A stretch of 64,000 nt of DNA from Hippopus hippopus (GCA_946811185.2 OX328098.1:43339650-43403649), one strand, 5' to 3'. Counted from the stretch's first letter, positions 45,181 to 55,697 are shown. Notes: generated by a model not told the origin, from the sequence alone. Program-made: numbers and translations.

Positions 45181-45280
45181 CAGGTATAGGTCGTTTGAGG
45201 TTCATAGGGAACTCCTGAATTTTGAAATATCTTAAAAAATGCTTTAGCTAATGTACTGAAAATTTGCGTAGTTAATAATA

Positions 45281-46269
45281 CAGGGTGACCAAAAAAAATA
45301 CCACCCATGAAATCTTTAATAAAATTCACAATTCTTTCTGCAGTCCAACCATATTTGGTACAAATGAACTTCAGTCTATGCCTGATGTGTCCTCCAAGTT
45401 TCAGCCATGATTGTCCAACAGCCTTTGTTTTATCTCCATTCCATGATATGCTCCAAATGTGCGCATCTGCGATGCAAGCGCACCTGGGTACAACATGCAA
45501 AATTGTCAATAACCTTGACACACACTCCTCCCTCGGTATTGCCCTGATTTTGGCCCCGATGGCCCTCTTCAGTTCAGGAATAGTCTAGGGGTTGTTCTGA
45601 TAGACATTATCTTGGAGATAACCCCACAGGAATAAATCTGGGTGGTTAAGGTCCGGTGAGTGTGAAGCCCATTCAGGATCACACCTCCTACTGATGAGAC
45701 GATCACCAAAGTGTCCCAGCAGCCGTTCCAACGAGTCATTTAAAGTTAGGGAGTTGCTCCATCCTGTTGAAACCACTGTTCATCCCTAACAACACCTCTT
45801 TGTCTGTCCAAAACTTCTTAACAACCACAAGGTAGCGCTCAGTATTGATCGTGATTGACCGTTCATTCTGGTCTTCAAACCAGAAGGGACCGATGATCCC
45901 ATGTTTTGATATTGCAACCCATGGCGTGTACTTGATGGAAGGCATCCAGGCCTCTGCAGACAATCTTCCGGTGGAATTATCCCCCAGAAGATGTTATTCT
46001 TTGAGTTCACTCAAAGCAATCAATACTGAAGGACGAGTGTGTCAGAGTTGTTGTCAATTTTGCACGTCGCTTGCAATGCAAAGTTGCACATTTGGAGCAT
46101 ATCATGGAATGGAGATTAAACAAAGACTGTTGGACATTCATGGCTGAAACTTGGTGGACACGTCAGGCATAGACTGAAGTTCATTTGTACCAAATATGGC
46201 TGGATTGCAGACAGGATTGTGAATTTTATTAACAATTTTATGGGTGGCATTTTTTTTGGGGTCACCCTG
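45281..46269 (-). mobile_element. ML mariner-like element, copy C, best preserved
   Basis: Ends CAGGGTGACC and GGTCACCCTG, with TA at 45279-45280 and 46270-46271. Left 45281-45548 and right 46022-46269 are long inverted repeats of each other (both carry ATTGTCAATAAC-like, CATTCCATGATATGCTCCAA and TTTGGTACAAATGAACTTCA, one reversed). The middle 470 bp encodes a broken transposase on the minus strand. The element belongs to the IS630/Tc1/mariner superfamily on the basis of TA targets and the transposase motifs. Confidence 0.9.
45585..45963 (-). pseudogene. Mariner-like transposase remnant
   Basis: Three minus-strand frames join into the catalytic part of a mariner-type transposase, the enzyme that cuts and pastes the element as DNA. 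One frame gives KHGIIGPFWFEDQNERSITI (near 45850-45915). Another gives QWFQQDGATP, with the catalytic Asp of the QQDGA motif, then a stop (near 45752-45784). A third gives HFGDRLISRR followed by ASHSPDLNHPDLFLWGYLQD, with the second catalytic Asp in SPDLN (near 45600-45705). The N-terminal DNA-binding part and the end with the third acidic residue are missing. Frameshifts and a stop make it inactive. Confidence 0.85.
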
Positions 46270-47310
46270 TATTACCTTTACCAACTCTGGGTGAAATTTT
46301 CAGAATTTTTGATAACTTAGTTTGACTTTTTTTGCATTCAGTGGAATGTTAATTTGTATGAACAAAACAGCTTAAAAACGGTGGAGGGGCATTGAAGGCT
46401 ATTCCAAGTAAAGGTTTACCTGTTTATGAAAACGATTCCCATGCAGGTACAGTAACTGTGGTCGTCTATTGTTTGAACAGCAGGAACTTTAAATTTTGAG
46501 GCCCCTGTCTAGTTTTTTTTATTTTTGGGGGGGGGGGGGGAGTTATTTTAATGATTCAGTATCGGAGACTTGTACGCACTTGTTTACACTGTTTTTTCTT
46601 TTTTTACACCCCACCATAGATGTTTTCCTGAAACCAAGTCAAACTTTGGCTCACATTATCAGGTAAAGCATACAACAATAAAATGAAGAAGGGTGAATTG
46701 TATGAACTGGTATAATTCCATGAACAAGCTCGAAAGTATTGTTGTAGATGAATTTTTATGGTTAAAGGGACACAGTGTCTTTAAGATTACCACCCTTGAT
46801 TGAGCCAATTTTGGGCGAACTGAAAAAATCATAGATAAAAACAATTCAAACCAAACCATGAAAGACCTTCGAATGTAAGTGTCAGGCGGTTTCGAACGAG
46901 TATTTCAACAAAAGTGGTATAAAACAAGAAGCCATGCCTAAAATAAAATTGATAACAAATATTGGAGAACAGACACCATATTAGAGAACATTAGACAAAT
47001 CGAAGATTTGTATGGAAGAGTCGAAAGCGATATCGAAGGTAAGGTATAGAACTATACTTCTTGTACAAAACTAATTTCAGGACCTCGTATTTAACTAAAG
47101 TGAAGTAGTAAAGTCATGCGCTTGTCCAGTTATGTTTGCTGTTCTAGTCAATTTGCGAAACCGTCGGAGAGAGTTAAGCTTCAGAACAAAAGTTTAATAC
47201 TACTGGAATGGGCAAAATGCTCTTTCTTGTGGTAGAAAAATTTTAATTTTCGCTGTGAGAGTTGGTAAAGTCATTTTAAACGACTTTGAAGTTTCATGAA
47301 AATTGATACG
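46270..47310. other. No gene recognised
   Basis: A G-run (46528-46541) after a T-run is the only striking local feature. Frames here are short. Lies inside the 2.2-kb inverted-end unit. Confidence 0.45.
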
Positions 47311-47367
47311 GAATTTTTCAAGATATTTCAAAGTTCAGGGGGTCCCTATGAACCTCAAACTACCTTT

Positions 47368-47858
47368 AATTAGTGAGTTGAGCGAGAATAAACTGTGTTA
47401 AAAAACCGCTGGCACTTGTCATTTAGTTCCGCACTTACTCCCCGATTTGTGGCGGAAATAAAATTCAGTACCAAAGAATTTCAATATTCGCCCTTTTCTC
47501 TTTCAACGTGATTTAGAATAAAAGATCAGTTTTGTCATTGAAGGTCGCATTAATCTCATTGTAATCGCTACTTGAGGTCTAAAATATCGATTCTTATCAA
47601 GAAAAAGCCATTATAATACAATCAAAACGTCCCCTAGATCTGTCGTATTATTTCATTCAGATCATCAATGTCGAATAAACCAAGTACTTTACGGTGTCTC
47701 AGATGCGTTATTATTGCTGGAAACGCCGTTACAGGAAACGCCGTTATTTGCAAAGTAATGCCTTTGTTATCATGATTGTGTTATCATTGTAAGAATATTC
47801 AATATAACGCCTGCTTCCAACAGATTTCATTAAAAACATAGTCGTAGAAGATGCACGA
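47368..47858. other. No gene recognised
   Basis: Unassigned. GGAAACGCCGTTACAGGAAACGCCGTTA (near 47719-47746) contains a 14-base unit twice in tandem. Confidence 0.45.
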
Positions 47859-48072
47859 TTAACCCTTAACCTGCTAAATAACTTAAATGAAACTTTCAAG
47901 TCCATAGTAAAAACCCAAATGTTGCTATTTCAGAGTTATGGGTGTTGGGGGAAAGCATCTCCTTATCAGACAGTGTAGATCCAAGATCAGACTGCACGTT
48001 CTGTGCAGTCTGACCTTGATCTACACTGTCCGCAATAGGTCCTTCAGTAGCGCGTAGCAGCTGAAAGGTTAA
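47859..48072. mobile_element. M1 MITE, complete, sharing TTAA with M2
   Basis: TTAACCCTTAACCTGCTAAA at the left, TAGCAGCTGAAAGGTTAA at the right. The hairpin GTGTAGATCCAAGATCAGAC, TGCACGTTCTGTGCA, GTCTGACCTTGATCTACACT is nearly perfect. The right TTAA (48069-48072) is also the left TTAA of the next element. Confidence 0.9.
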
Positions 48073-48252
48073 CCCTTTACCACACAATGACGACTTTTAA
48101 CACCCCTGATAGAGAAGGCTTTTGAAAACATTGTGGGAAAAGGAGAAAATGCTGGTTACCAGCATTTTCTCCTTTTCTCACAATGTTTTCTACCCTATCA
48201 AAGAAAAATCATTTCATATGATCCACATTGAAACTGTCATCTGAAGGGTTAA
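48069..48252 (-). mobile_element. M2 MITE, sharing TTAA with M1
   Basis: TTAACCCTTTACCACACAAT to ATCTGAAGGGTTAA. The 67-base foldback (GAAAACATTGTGGGAAAAGG, AGAAAATGCTGGTTACCAGC, its mirror) has one mismatch. The distal part is shortened to about 60 bp. Confidence 0.88.
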
Positions 48253-49299
48253 CGTGAATTTACCCTTTACTAAACAATCCTGTGTCCCTTAGACAGAAAG
48301 CTTTAGAAAACTTTTTTACACATTCTTGCCAAAACAGCCTTGAAATAATAATTGATTTTGTTTCCTGTTTGAAAAGGTTAATTTTGTGAAATCAGTACTC
48401 TAAGGGGTATACGACAGAACTGAGCCAAGTCAAAAAGCTAACGTTTTATATCTGAAACAAATTTGTAGTGGGTGAATTTTAAAATGTCCTTTTAAGTCGT
48501 TACCAAACGGTAAAACCCTGAACTTGTCCAAATTCAATGCATTTGCAGATGACAAAATTTGGCTTGAATTTTTTTTTGAAGGATGGAAAATATTGTGGAA
48601 AAAGGAGGAGAAAATGATGTTTATCAGACAAAATGTCATCTGCAGAAGGTAATATGGTTAATTACAAACAGCATACGAAAAGTTTACCCATTTATAATCA
48701 GAAATGTGTGTGGGAGGTTCTAGTAGTCCGAGAATGAAAAGAAGATACTTTTGACGACTGGTCCTGTACTGCCTAGACCGACCACAAATCAGCAAGAAAA
48801 TCTTTGTAAGGTTTAATTCAAACTGTAAGGGCCCTCTGCAATGCGGGTAAAGGTCAACATGTTTGGCGCAATATGTTATTGTAACAATGAATGACGCAGC
48901 AATTTGCCTTTTCTCAGTCTGGTATTGGGAAAAAAACGATTTGAGCTAAAACATAATTGTTTTTTTTTTTGAGATAACGGAGTGTTTATGGCATTTCATC
49001 TATGACGTCAAAAGAAATAGCAACTTCAAAGCCAGCGCAAAAGTGTTTGTCTCAACACTACAGTGAACACCATTCATTACTTACGATAAGGTGCAAGATT
49101 TTTCTGGCGGGTTTTTTCAACAGCATGCTATACAATGAAATAAAGTTACGTATTCTCCTCTATGGCATCATAACGACACTGTAAACAATACGTATGTTTT
49201 TAACTTTTTACCAGATGACAAAATTGTAGACCAGTCCTTTTTTTAAAGAAGTTGCAGATGACAATTTAAGTGTGGTTCAAATGACAGAATTGTGGGAGA
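48253..49299. other. Decayed M2 copies, no gene
   Basis: TTTACTAAACAATCCTGTGT (48259), TCGTTACCAAACGGTAAAAC (48498), AATTCAATGCATTTGCAGAT (48529), and TTTTTACCAGATGACAAAAT (49203) are starts or halves of diverged M2 copies. No foldback is intact. No gene recognised. Confidence 0.55.
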
Positions 49300-49446
49300 C
49301 AGTGGTGTGTGGTGTTTGGGTAGAGCATCGGCCTCTCAAATCAAAAGGTTCCGGGTTCGAATCCCGTGGTAAGCGGGATCAACCTTTGGAACCACCTATA
49401 TCACGGAGCAAGTACTGGTTAAGGTTTCCAGGAAGCTATCGTCGAG
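49300..49446 (+). mobile_element. SINE with good tRNA-like head
   Basis: GGTGTTTGGGTAGAGCATCG (A-box) and GGTTCCGGGTTCGAATCCCG (B-box) are well formed and 40 bases apart. The body AGCAAGTACTGGTTAAGGTT, TCCAGGAAGC matches the SINE at 53625. It is cut off by the M2 copy that starts at 49448. Not a tRNA gene: the 5' and 3' acceptor sides do not pair. Confidence 0.75.
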
Positions 49447-49447
49447 T

Positions 49448-49676
49448 TTAACTCTTTCCCAAACAACAGAATTTTAGACCTGTCCAAATTGAAAGCATTT
49501 GCAGACGACATAATAAATGCGACTGAAAGATTTAAATTTGTTTTGTAAAGAGTAGAAAACATTGTGAGAAAAGGAGAAAATGCTGGTTACCAGCATTTTC
49601 TCCTTGTCCCACTATGTTTTCAAAAGGCTTTTTTCTCATGGTCGTTAAAAGTCGGGATCGAGTGGTAAAGAGTTAA
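49448..49676 (+). mobile_element. M2 MITE, TTAA-bounded
   Basis: TTAACTCTTTCCCAAACAAC to GAGTGGTAAAGAGTTAA. The foldback GAAAACATTGTGAGAAAAGG, AGAAAATGCTGGTTACCAGC and mirror is nearly perfect. The right TTAA abuts an M1 copy. Confidence 0.88.
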
Positions 49677-49833
49677 ATAACTAACATGAAACTTTCAAGC
49701 CGATAGTAAAACCCCAAATTTTGCTTTTTCAAAGGTATATTTGGGAGAAAGATATCACGTTCTGTGCAGTATGATCTTGATATACACTGTCCGCAATAGG
49801 TCAGTGAGTCGCACGTAGCAGCCTAAGGGTTAA
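49673..49833. mobile_element. M1 MITE, left end and one arm lost
   Basis: After the shared TTAA comes ATGAAACTTTCAAGCCGATA, then ATCACGTTCTGTGCAGTATG, TGATATACACTGTCCGC and the right end GTAGCAGCCTAAGGGTTAA. The left hairpin arm and the CCCTTAACCTGC end are deleted. Confidence 0.8.
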
Positions 49834-50529
49834 CATAAGAGTAAGACCTTATTTCACAATTGACGTAAAATAAGTAGGCATATATTAAACCTAAGGGTCC
49901 TTTAAAAGGTAGAAAACACTTTGGATAAAGAGGAAATACTGGTTATCTTCTTGTAATATTTTGTTGATAAAATTTGAAGGTATATGATAAAAAAAATATC
50001 TTGTTGTGACTTTCCTGGTGCTTATATTTGCTTTAAGCTTTATGGGGGAAATGTTGACATCTTGCTGGACCTTCATGCCTTGCGAGAATTTCGCAAGCAG
50101 CTCGAAGCAAATACAAGCGCCAGGTAAGTACTACAACATAATATTCCGCATTATCAGACCAAAACAAATTGACCATGCATTCCTTGTATAAAAAGACCGT
50201 GAAATTGTCTTCTTCCGATGGAAAAAAAAGTTCCATCCACTTCCTGGCGATTTCAATTATTTTTTGCCATCTCTATCTTAATTTAGAATCCCTTCAAACG
50301 CAAAGTTTTAATTTTCTTCTCCAGTATACGAACGCCAGTTACAATGGCGGTTTCCCGGTATTCTCTGTCTACGCGCCGTCACATCCAATTATCTTTTAGA
50401 TTGTCGGGCAATTTGGTCTGTCGTATAAAAAAGAATACCGGTATTAACCTAGCTATAACAAATGACCTTACCATGAAATCAAGATCGGTCCTATCCTTGT
50501 CCTGTTTAGTGCAAGTCTGTGTGTCTGTT
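49834..50529. other. No gene recognised
   Basis: Several overlapping frames of 60-98 codons (49891-50640) have no recognisable motif. The longest runs into the M3 copy. Confidence 0.45.
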
Positions 50530-50794
50530 TATCATGCTCTGCCACAAGGGGGCTTAATTCATCTGGAAAAAGTATCGACCCATGTCAGCCTGCGCAGTCC
50601 GCGCAGGCTGACATGGGTCGATACTTTTTCCCATCTTTAAATTGTCTGCATTTCAGAGGACCAGTCTACAGCCTGAATCAGTCGGCTGTGAAACAAAATA
50701 GATTGTAGTGGTTCCATAGCTATGTGATGTCTTGCTTGGTATATAATGCATCACGGAGATGCAGTAAGCCCCCCTTTTCCAGATCGTGGCTCAT
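50530..50794. mobile_element. M3 MITE with near-perfect hairpin
   Basis: ATCATGCTCTGCCACAAGGG at the left; AAAGTATCGACCCATGTCAG, CCTGCGCAGTCCGCGCAGG, CTGACATGGGTCGATACTTT as a long perfect stem; GGCTCATTCATC at the right. Orientation as at 14455. Confidence 0.85.
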
Positions 50795-50808
50795 TCATCA
50801 AGATCGGG

Positions 50809-50985
50809 GTTCCTATTCAACAAGCATTCTTAATTGCATTTTCAGTCCAATTCTCTGGAATTTTCTAAATTTAGACTGAATTAAAAGAATTTCTGATAGC
50901 CAGTCAGAAATTGTGTTAGATCTACTTTCTATATTTAGAAGTAGACTAGGGATGCTATTTAGTATGGTTGGTGATACGGGCTTAG
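50809..50985. mobile_element. M5 MITE
   Basis: TCCTATTCAACAAGCATTCT and ATGGTTGGTGATACGG are the diverged inverted ends. The body GGAATTTTCTAAATTTAGAC, AGCCAGTCAGAAATTGTGTT, ACTTTCTATATTTAGAAG matches the M5 at 61041 and 63086. This uninterrupted copy shows that the palindrome at 61194-62492 is extra sequence. Confidence 0.75.
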
Positions 50986-51777
50986 ATGTCATAGTGAACA
51001 GCAATTCTCATCCAGTTCTGATTATAAATACCAAGCCTAGACATTTGGTCGGCCGCGACGTTTTTTGCTCAGCCAATCAGATGGGGAGTCTTGGTATTTA
51101 AAATAAGAAATGAATTTTGAATAAATAGGGACAGTTGCTCTCGGATTCTCAATTAGAAGGATTTATGGCAACTTCGTTGTCATTGTATCATCAAAGATCA
51201 CCATTCATATCACATACATTACATTGTTGCAGATTAATTCAATACAAAGTACGCGTGTTAGCTTTATGTTCCTGTAGTTTTGGGGTAAAATCTTTAAGAA
51301 TATGTGAAAGTTAGCGAATCCTTGGTACAAAAATTTACTCTCTCTCCTGCAATGTCTTCGAAACGATTACAAAAAAAGGCATCCTTTTTCATTCTTCCAC
51401 ATGTTTGTCCAGTATGTCATTTTATTGTTGCATGGCAGGTGTAAAAGTTGCTTGCAATGAAAGTATACGTTCATTACGAGACTGTATAAGACCATTACTG
51501 ACAGAGGTACGGACTGAATTTTGAGCGGGATTAGGTCAAGAAGGGTCATATCCTCCAGAGAGTTCTAGTAAATTCAGGTACTTAGTAAATGGAAACTGAA
51601 TTAGATCTAGACGAAAAAACCAACACATACACTATAGAAAATGTAAAAGAGGAAGTTGTCACACGCTAATACAGTGAGCAACGAAGCACGTAAATAGGAT
51701 AAAATAGCTGGAAACGTATCGTTGCATTCTGTTTTTATTGTTATTAAACGTCATACGAGCATTTTGTATAGTCATAT
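50986..51777. other. No gene recognised
   Basis: Unassigned. Confidence 0.45.
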
Positions 51778-52055
51778 AATCCTTAATCAGACGGCATTAT
51801 TTTAGACTTATCCAGATTGAAAGCATTAGCAGACAACAAATCATATGTGGCTCAGACGATGGAATATGTGTGCAAAATTGTAGGAAACTTGTGAAAAATA
51901 GGAAAATACTATTTACCAGCATTTTGTCCTGAACTTTACAACAATGTTTTCTACTCTTTCAGACTTAGAGTCATAGTATGGTCAACAGTTCATTTGTCGC
52001 CTGCAAGTGCTTTCAATTTTGACAATACTAAAATTTTTCTCGTTTTGTAAATAGT
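51778..52055. mobile_element. M2 MITE, diverged
   Basis: TAATCCTTAATCAGACGGCA, TCCAGATTGAAAGCATTAGC, GGAAAATACTATTTACCAGC and TTTGTCCTGAACTTTACAAC, then a mirrored second half (TCGCCTGCAAGTGCTTTCAA). Bounded loosely; ends decayed. Confidence 0.65.
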
Positions 52056-52295
52056 TAGGTTGGTGAAATATTGATGAGGTTTTGTGAAATGAGTGGAAGA
52101 AATCGGTGCTGGATAGCTGATAGGCCGTTGAACCGATTCCGTCATTAAAAGAAAAAGTTTGATTGAGGGCCCTTGGAGGATGAAACTTATTGACCGGGTT
52201 TCTCCCTTCTTGTAGGTATTTTTGCAACTACCTAAAGAATATTATGTATCATCAAGATCTTAAACTTCTTTTACCAGTGTTTGACACAACATTTT
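52056..52295. other. Unassigned spacer
   Basis: Nothing recognised. Confidence 0.4.
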
Positions 52296-52485
52296 TCCCC
52301 AAGCCTCTGGCTGCTGCACCGCCTAGACATCTCCTACAGAATGTTCAGCAATGGGAAAGACAACGGATTCTGTCGCAATGACAATCATCAATCCCCGGAA
52401 AGCATTTTGGCCGAGCTGGGAATCGAGCCTGCTTCCCCTGGATTACAAAACCTGTACGGTACCAACTTAGCTGCCAGGCTCGGCT
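52296..52485 (-). mobile_element. tRNA-derived SINE, minus strand
   Basis: CCCCAAGCCTCTGGCTGCTG, GTCGCAATGACAATCATCAA, TCCCCGGAAAGCATTTTGGC, AGCTGGGAATCGAGCC and ACCAACTTAGCTGCCAGG are the SINE body, B-box and head in reverse. The head is weak. Confidence 0.75.
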
Positions 52486-53027
52486 CCTGTAAATTCTAAA
52501 TCATTGATTTCAAAAGAGAAGCGGTATAGGAATGCACTCATGTGTCGACCAAACGGAAGTATTTGACACCAAGTGCTTTACACACAGAAATGTTCAATGA
52601 AAAACGAGTGCAACGCACTTAATTGGTAAAATAGACTACATGCATTTTATTCACCTCGACTGAGCCATTCCAACACTCTTTGGTGTTGAAATCGCCGTCT
52701 CCAAAGTGCATTTTACGCTCTCTTGTGCTCATTTTACGCACTTTGGTGCTCATTTTACGCAATTTCCTGCTCGGTTTACGCTTTATTTGGTGTTAAACAC
52801 CACTGTAGGGTCAACACCAAAGTGTGCTCTATTTATATCGTCTAACATCCTAACGATAACATTATAATTTACTCGACGAGAACGATATTGATTCGGGCTC
52901 TGAGATTATCACTGTAATTGCCCAAGGTCTTTCAATGAAACCGATTATTTTGCCTCGTTATCGACCACCTTACAAATCACATGCTCGGGATAACCCTTGT
53001 GAGAGCCAAGCGCAACTTGAATAGCCT
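52486..53027. other. No gene; short 20-bp tandem repeat
   Basis: At 52707-52790 four units of 19-21 bases follow each other (TGCATTTTACGCTCTCTTG, TGCTCATTTTACGCACTTTG, TGCTCATTTTACGCAATTTC, TGCTCGGTTTACGCTTTAT). Nearby GGTGTTAAACACC and GTGTTGAA/TCAACACC are small palindromes. No gene. Confidence 0.6.
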
Positions 53028-53102
53028 TTTGCGGACTGTGTCGATCCAAGATCAGACTGCACAGAACGTGCAATCTAATCGTCAATCTACACTGTCCGAT
53101 TT
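53028..53102. repeat. M1 hairpin core
   Basis: CTTTTGCGGACTGTGTCGAT, CAGACTGCACAGAACGTGCA and CAATCTACACTGTCCG are the M1 arms and loop. The TTAA-linked ends are not found. Confidence 0.7.
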
Positions 53103-53420
53103 ATTCTGCGATTCTAACCACAATAGTCGTGGAAGTGTAGTATCTAGCTTGTTTTGCTGACTTGAATGAATGGTGTTTCATTATAATGTAAAAAAAAAGG
53201 CGACGGATCTGTCATTTTCAGCAAGACAGCGCTAGGAATACAGTAGATATGAACGAATATTGTTTGTTAACAATGGAAGAAATGACTGTATTTGTTTCTT
53301 AAAGTTTGTTGTCCTCAAATAGAGATAAAATACACTAAAACAGAAGACGAGCTGATCGTGAAGACCAAGGTCATACTGCTGTATTGGCTGATCGTTTTCT
53401 ACACTTTTCGCAAAAAATAT
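53103..53420. other. No gene recognised
   Basis: Unassigned. Confidence 0.45.
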
Positions 53421-53906
53421 AGGCGCCATACTCTGTGAGAAGGGGGGCTAAATACATCTGCAAAAGTATCGACACATGTCAGGCTTCACAGTCCGCACAG
53501 GCTGACATGGGTCGAAACTTTTTGCTATTTGTAAATTTTCTGCATGTCCAAGGACTATTCTACCTCCAGATCCATTCGATTGTTAAATGGACTTTATGGA
53601 TCCGTAATCATGTAATAACTTGCTGGTGTCCGTGGTTGTGAGGTAGAGCGTTGGCCTCGTAACCATAGGGTCCTGAGTTCAATACCCGGGAGCGTGTGTC
53701 AACTTTGGGATTTTCATTGGCTCACACATTCGGCGCGAGTACTGGTGTAGTTCATAGGAAGCAGAATCGAGAGAGATTAGTATAAGTTGTAAGAACTTGT
53801 TTCTCAATTGATATAAAATAAATATGTTTAAACTAAACTAATAATTTGCTTGGTTTAATGAATCATGGATATGCATCAACCCAATTTTGCCCGAGCATGG
53901 CACATG
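53421..53906. mobile_element. M3 MITE split by a SINE
   Basis: Left part: GCGCCATACTCTGTGAGAAG, the hairpin CATGTCAGGCTTCACAGTCC and GCACAGGCTGACATGGGTCG, TTTATGGATCCGTAATCATG. Right part after the SINE: TTGCTTGGTTTAATGAATCA and CCCGAGCATGGCACATG. The two parts join as in other M3 copies. Confidence 0.8.
53625..53838 (+). mobile_element. SINE with 12-bp target duplication
   Basis: Starts GGTGTCCGTGGTTGTGAGGT, with AGGTAGAGCGTTGGCCTCGT as A-box region and CCTGAGTTCAATACCCGGGA as B-box. Ends in an A/T-rich tail (TATAAAATAAATATG). The duplication is TAATAACTTGCT (53613-53624) and TAATAATTTGCT (53839-53850), one difference. A 214-bp retroposon mobilised in trans by a LINE (family knowledge). Confidence 0.85.
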
Positions 53907-54016
53907 TAAGGTGACGTACGGCAGAAGGTGGATATTCATGTTCCTTTGGGCATTCCTGGTCCTTTATTATGGACTGCGTAAAATATTGGTAACAACACTG
54001 TTTTTTGTTTGGTTAT

Positions 54017-54099
54017 AGACAGGCGGGCTGTGCAGGCTGACACGGACCGATATTTTTTGTAGATGCATCATATTCCCTTTTCACAGAACATGGTTCATT
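54017..54099. repeat. M3 fragment
   Basis: GGCGGGCTGTGCAGGCTGAC, CCGATATTTTTTGTAGATGC and CCTTTTCACAGAACATGGTT are one hairpin arm and one end of M3. The rest is missing. Confidence 0.7.
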
Positions 54100-54307
54100 T
54101 CATCTCATTTCTCGAAGTTAGTCCAGCTTTAAATTTGGGCAAATTTTTTTTTCGTCGTCTTGTGAAGAGTTTAAATGACATGTGGCATCACTCAAAGCAA
54201 TAAGTTTAGCAAGAGAAAGTATAATCGTTATTCGACAAAACGGGGGAAAATGGTGGACCGAGTTTCGTGGAAACGATGACCGAACTTTTTGAGATAATAG
54301 ATATTAT

Positions 54308-55090
54308 TTAACTCTTTACCAGACGACAAAATTTTGGACTTGACCAAATTGAAAGCATTTGCAGACGACAAATTAAATATTTCTAAAATGATGATTTCTA
54401 TCTTAGATGGGGTAATAAAACATCGTGGGAAAAGGAGAAAATGCTGGTTACCATCATTTTCTTCTTTTCTCACAATGTTTTCTAAGGCCTTCTTCTTCAG
54501 GGTCGTTAAATCTCGGGGTTGTGTGGTAAAGTGGTCATTAACTCTTCACCAGACGACAAAACTTTACACTTGTCCAAACTAAAAGCATTTGCAGACGACA
54601 GAGCGAATGCCACTCAGAACCTGAAATTTGTCTTCAGGAGTGTAGAAAACATTGTGGGAAACAGAAGAAAATGCTGGTTATCAGCTTTTTCTCCTTTCCC
54701 ACAGTGTTTTCAAAAGCATTTTCCCTAAAAGTTGTAAAACTCGAGATGGTGTGGGAAAGGGCTCTTTGCCAGACGAGAAAATTTCGACTTGTTCATATTC
54801 ACAGCATTAGCAGACAACAGAGTCAAGGTTGCCAAATAATGGGATTTGTCATTTTTTAACCTTTTACCACTCAGAGTTTAGACGACCCTAAGGAAGAAGG
54901 CTTTTGACAACATCATATGAAAAAAGGAGAAAATTCTGGTTATCCACATTTTCTCCTTTTCTCGCAATGTTTTCTAGCCTATCAAAGACAGCGTTCATCA
55001 TTTGCGCTTCTAAATTTGTCTTCTGCACACGCTTTCAATTTGGTCAAATCTAAAATTTTGTGTGGTAAAGAATCAACGGGTAGACGTCAT
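54308..55090. repeat. Tandem row of M2 MITEs
   Basis: Copy 1 (54308-54541) runs from TTAACTCTTTACCAGACGAC to a TTAA that also starts copy 2 (54538-54762, TTAACTCTTCACCAGACGAC). Copies 3 and 4 (54762-54870 and 54860-55085) are diverged. Copies 1 and 2 keep GAGAAAATGCTGGTTACC-type foldbacks. A further scrap continues to about 55320. The frames of 60-82 codons here are M2 translations. Confidence 0.8.
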
Positions 55091-55438
55091 TGTTAGAAAA
55101 CAAGCATTTTTCTCCTTTTTAACTCACAGTGTTTTCAACGAGCTTTTTCCCTCAAAATCATCAATCAAAACAAGAGATCGGTTGTAAGGGGCTCAACCAA
55201 AGAATCCCTTCGGGGTCTTATCGAACCCCCCCCCTCCCCCTTTTCAGGAAAGAAGTCCTCTAAAAACATTTTGAGAAAACTGATACAAACAGCATTTTCT
55301 TATTTTCACACAACGTTTTCTACCATTTCAAATACATATCCTGTGATTTGATCTATGATTTCTTTGTCGTCTGCAAGTCCTTTGAATTTCCGAAAAATCT
55401 CGTCGTCTGGTGAAGCGTTAAATATAACGATAAAATTG

Positions 55439-55697
55439 GTTTGCAACACGCAAAAAGGGGCATTCGGACATTTGCGTAAAGTGTCGTCTCGGATCAGCCT
55501 GCGCAGTCCGCGCAGGCTAATCCGAGACGGCACTTTACGACTACATTAGATTTTGTGCTACATTAGACTTGCGCAAAACAGAAAATTACATAAAAACAGA
55601 AATTGACGTTATGGATTAGTCTGCGCGGACTGCGCAGGCTGATGCGAGACAACACTTTACGCAAATGTCCAAATACCCCTTTTTGCGTGTTGCGGGC
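55439..55697. mobile_element. M4 MITE, well preserved
   Basis: Ends TTGCAACACGCAAAAAGGGG and CCCCTTTTTGCGTGTTGCGG. The first hairpin is TCGGATCAGCCTGCGCAGTC with GCGCAGGCTAATCCGAG; the second is TCTGCGCGGACTGCGCAGGC. About 259 bp, close to the length of the copies at 8080 and 17452. Confidence 0.9.

Larger units (their letters stand above)
45182..47367. repeat. 2.2-kb unit with 57-60 bp inverted ends
   Basis: Left arm TTTGAGGTTCATAGGGAACT with CTTGAATTTTGAAATATCTT-like sequence (45194-45242), and right arm AAGATATTTCAAAGTTCAGG with TCCCTATGAACCTCAAA (47320-47361), are inverted copies. ML copy C lies just inside the left arm. The remaining 1 kb (46271-47310) has no recognised coding sequence. 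It may be an older transposon into which ML inserted. Confidence 0.65.

Noticed and set aside
49305..49375. Possible tRNA gene
   Set aside because: A-box and B-box are good, but acceptor and anticodon stems do not pair and the sequence continues as a SINE body also found at 53625.
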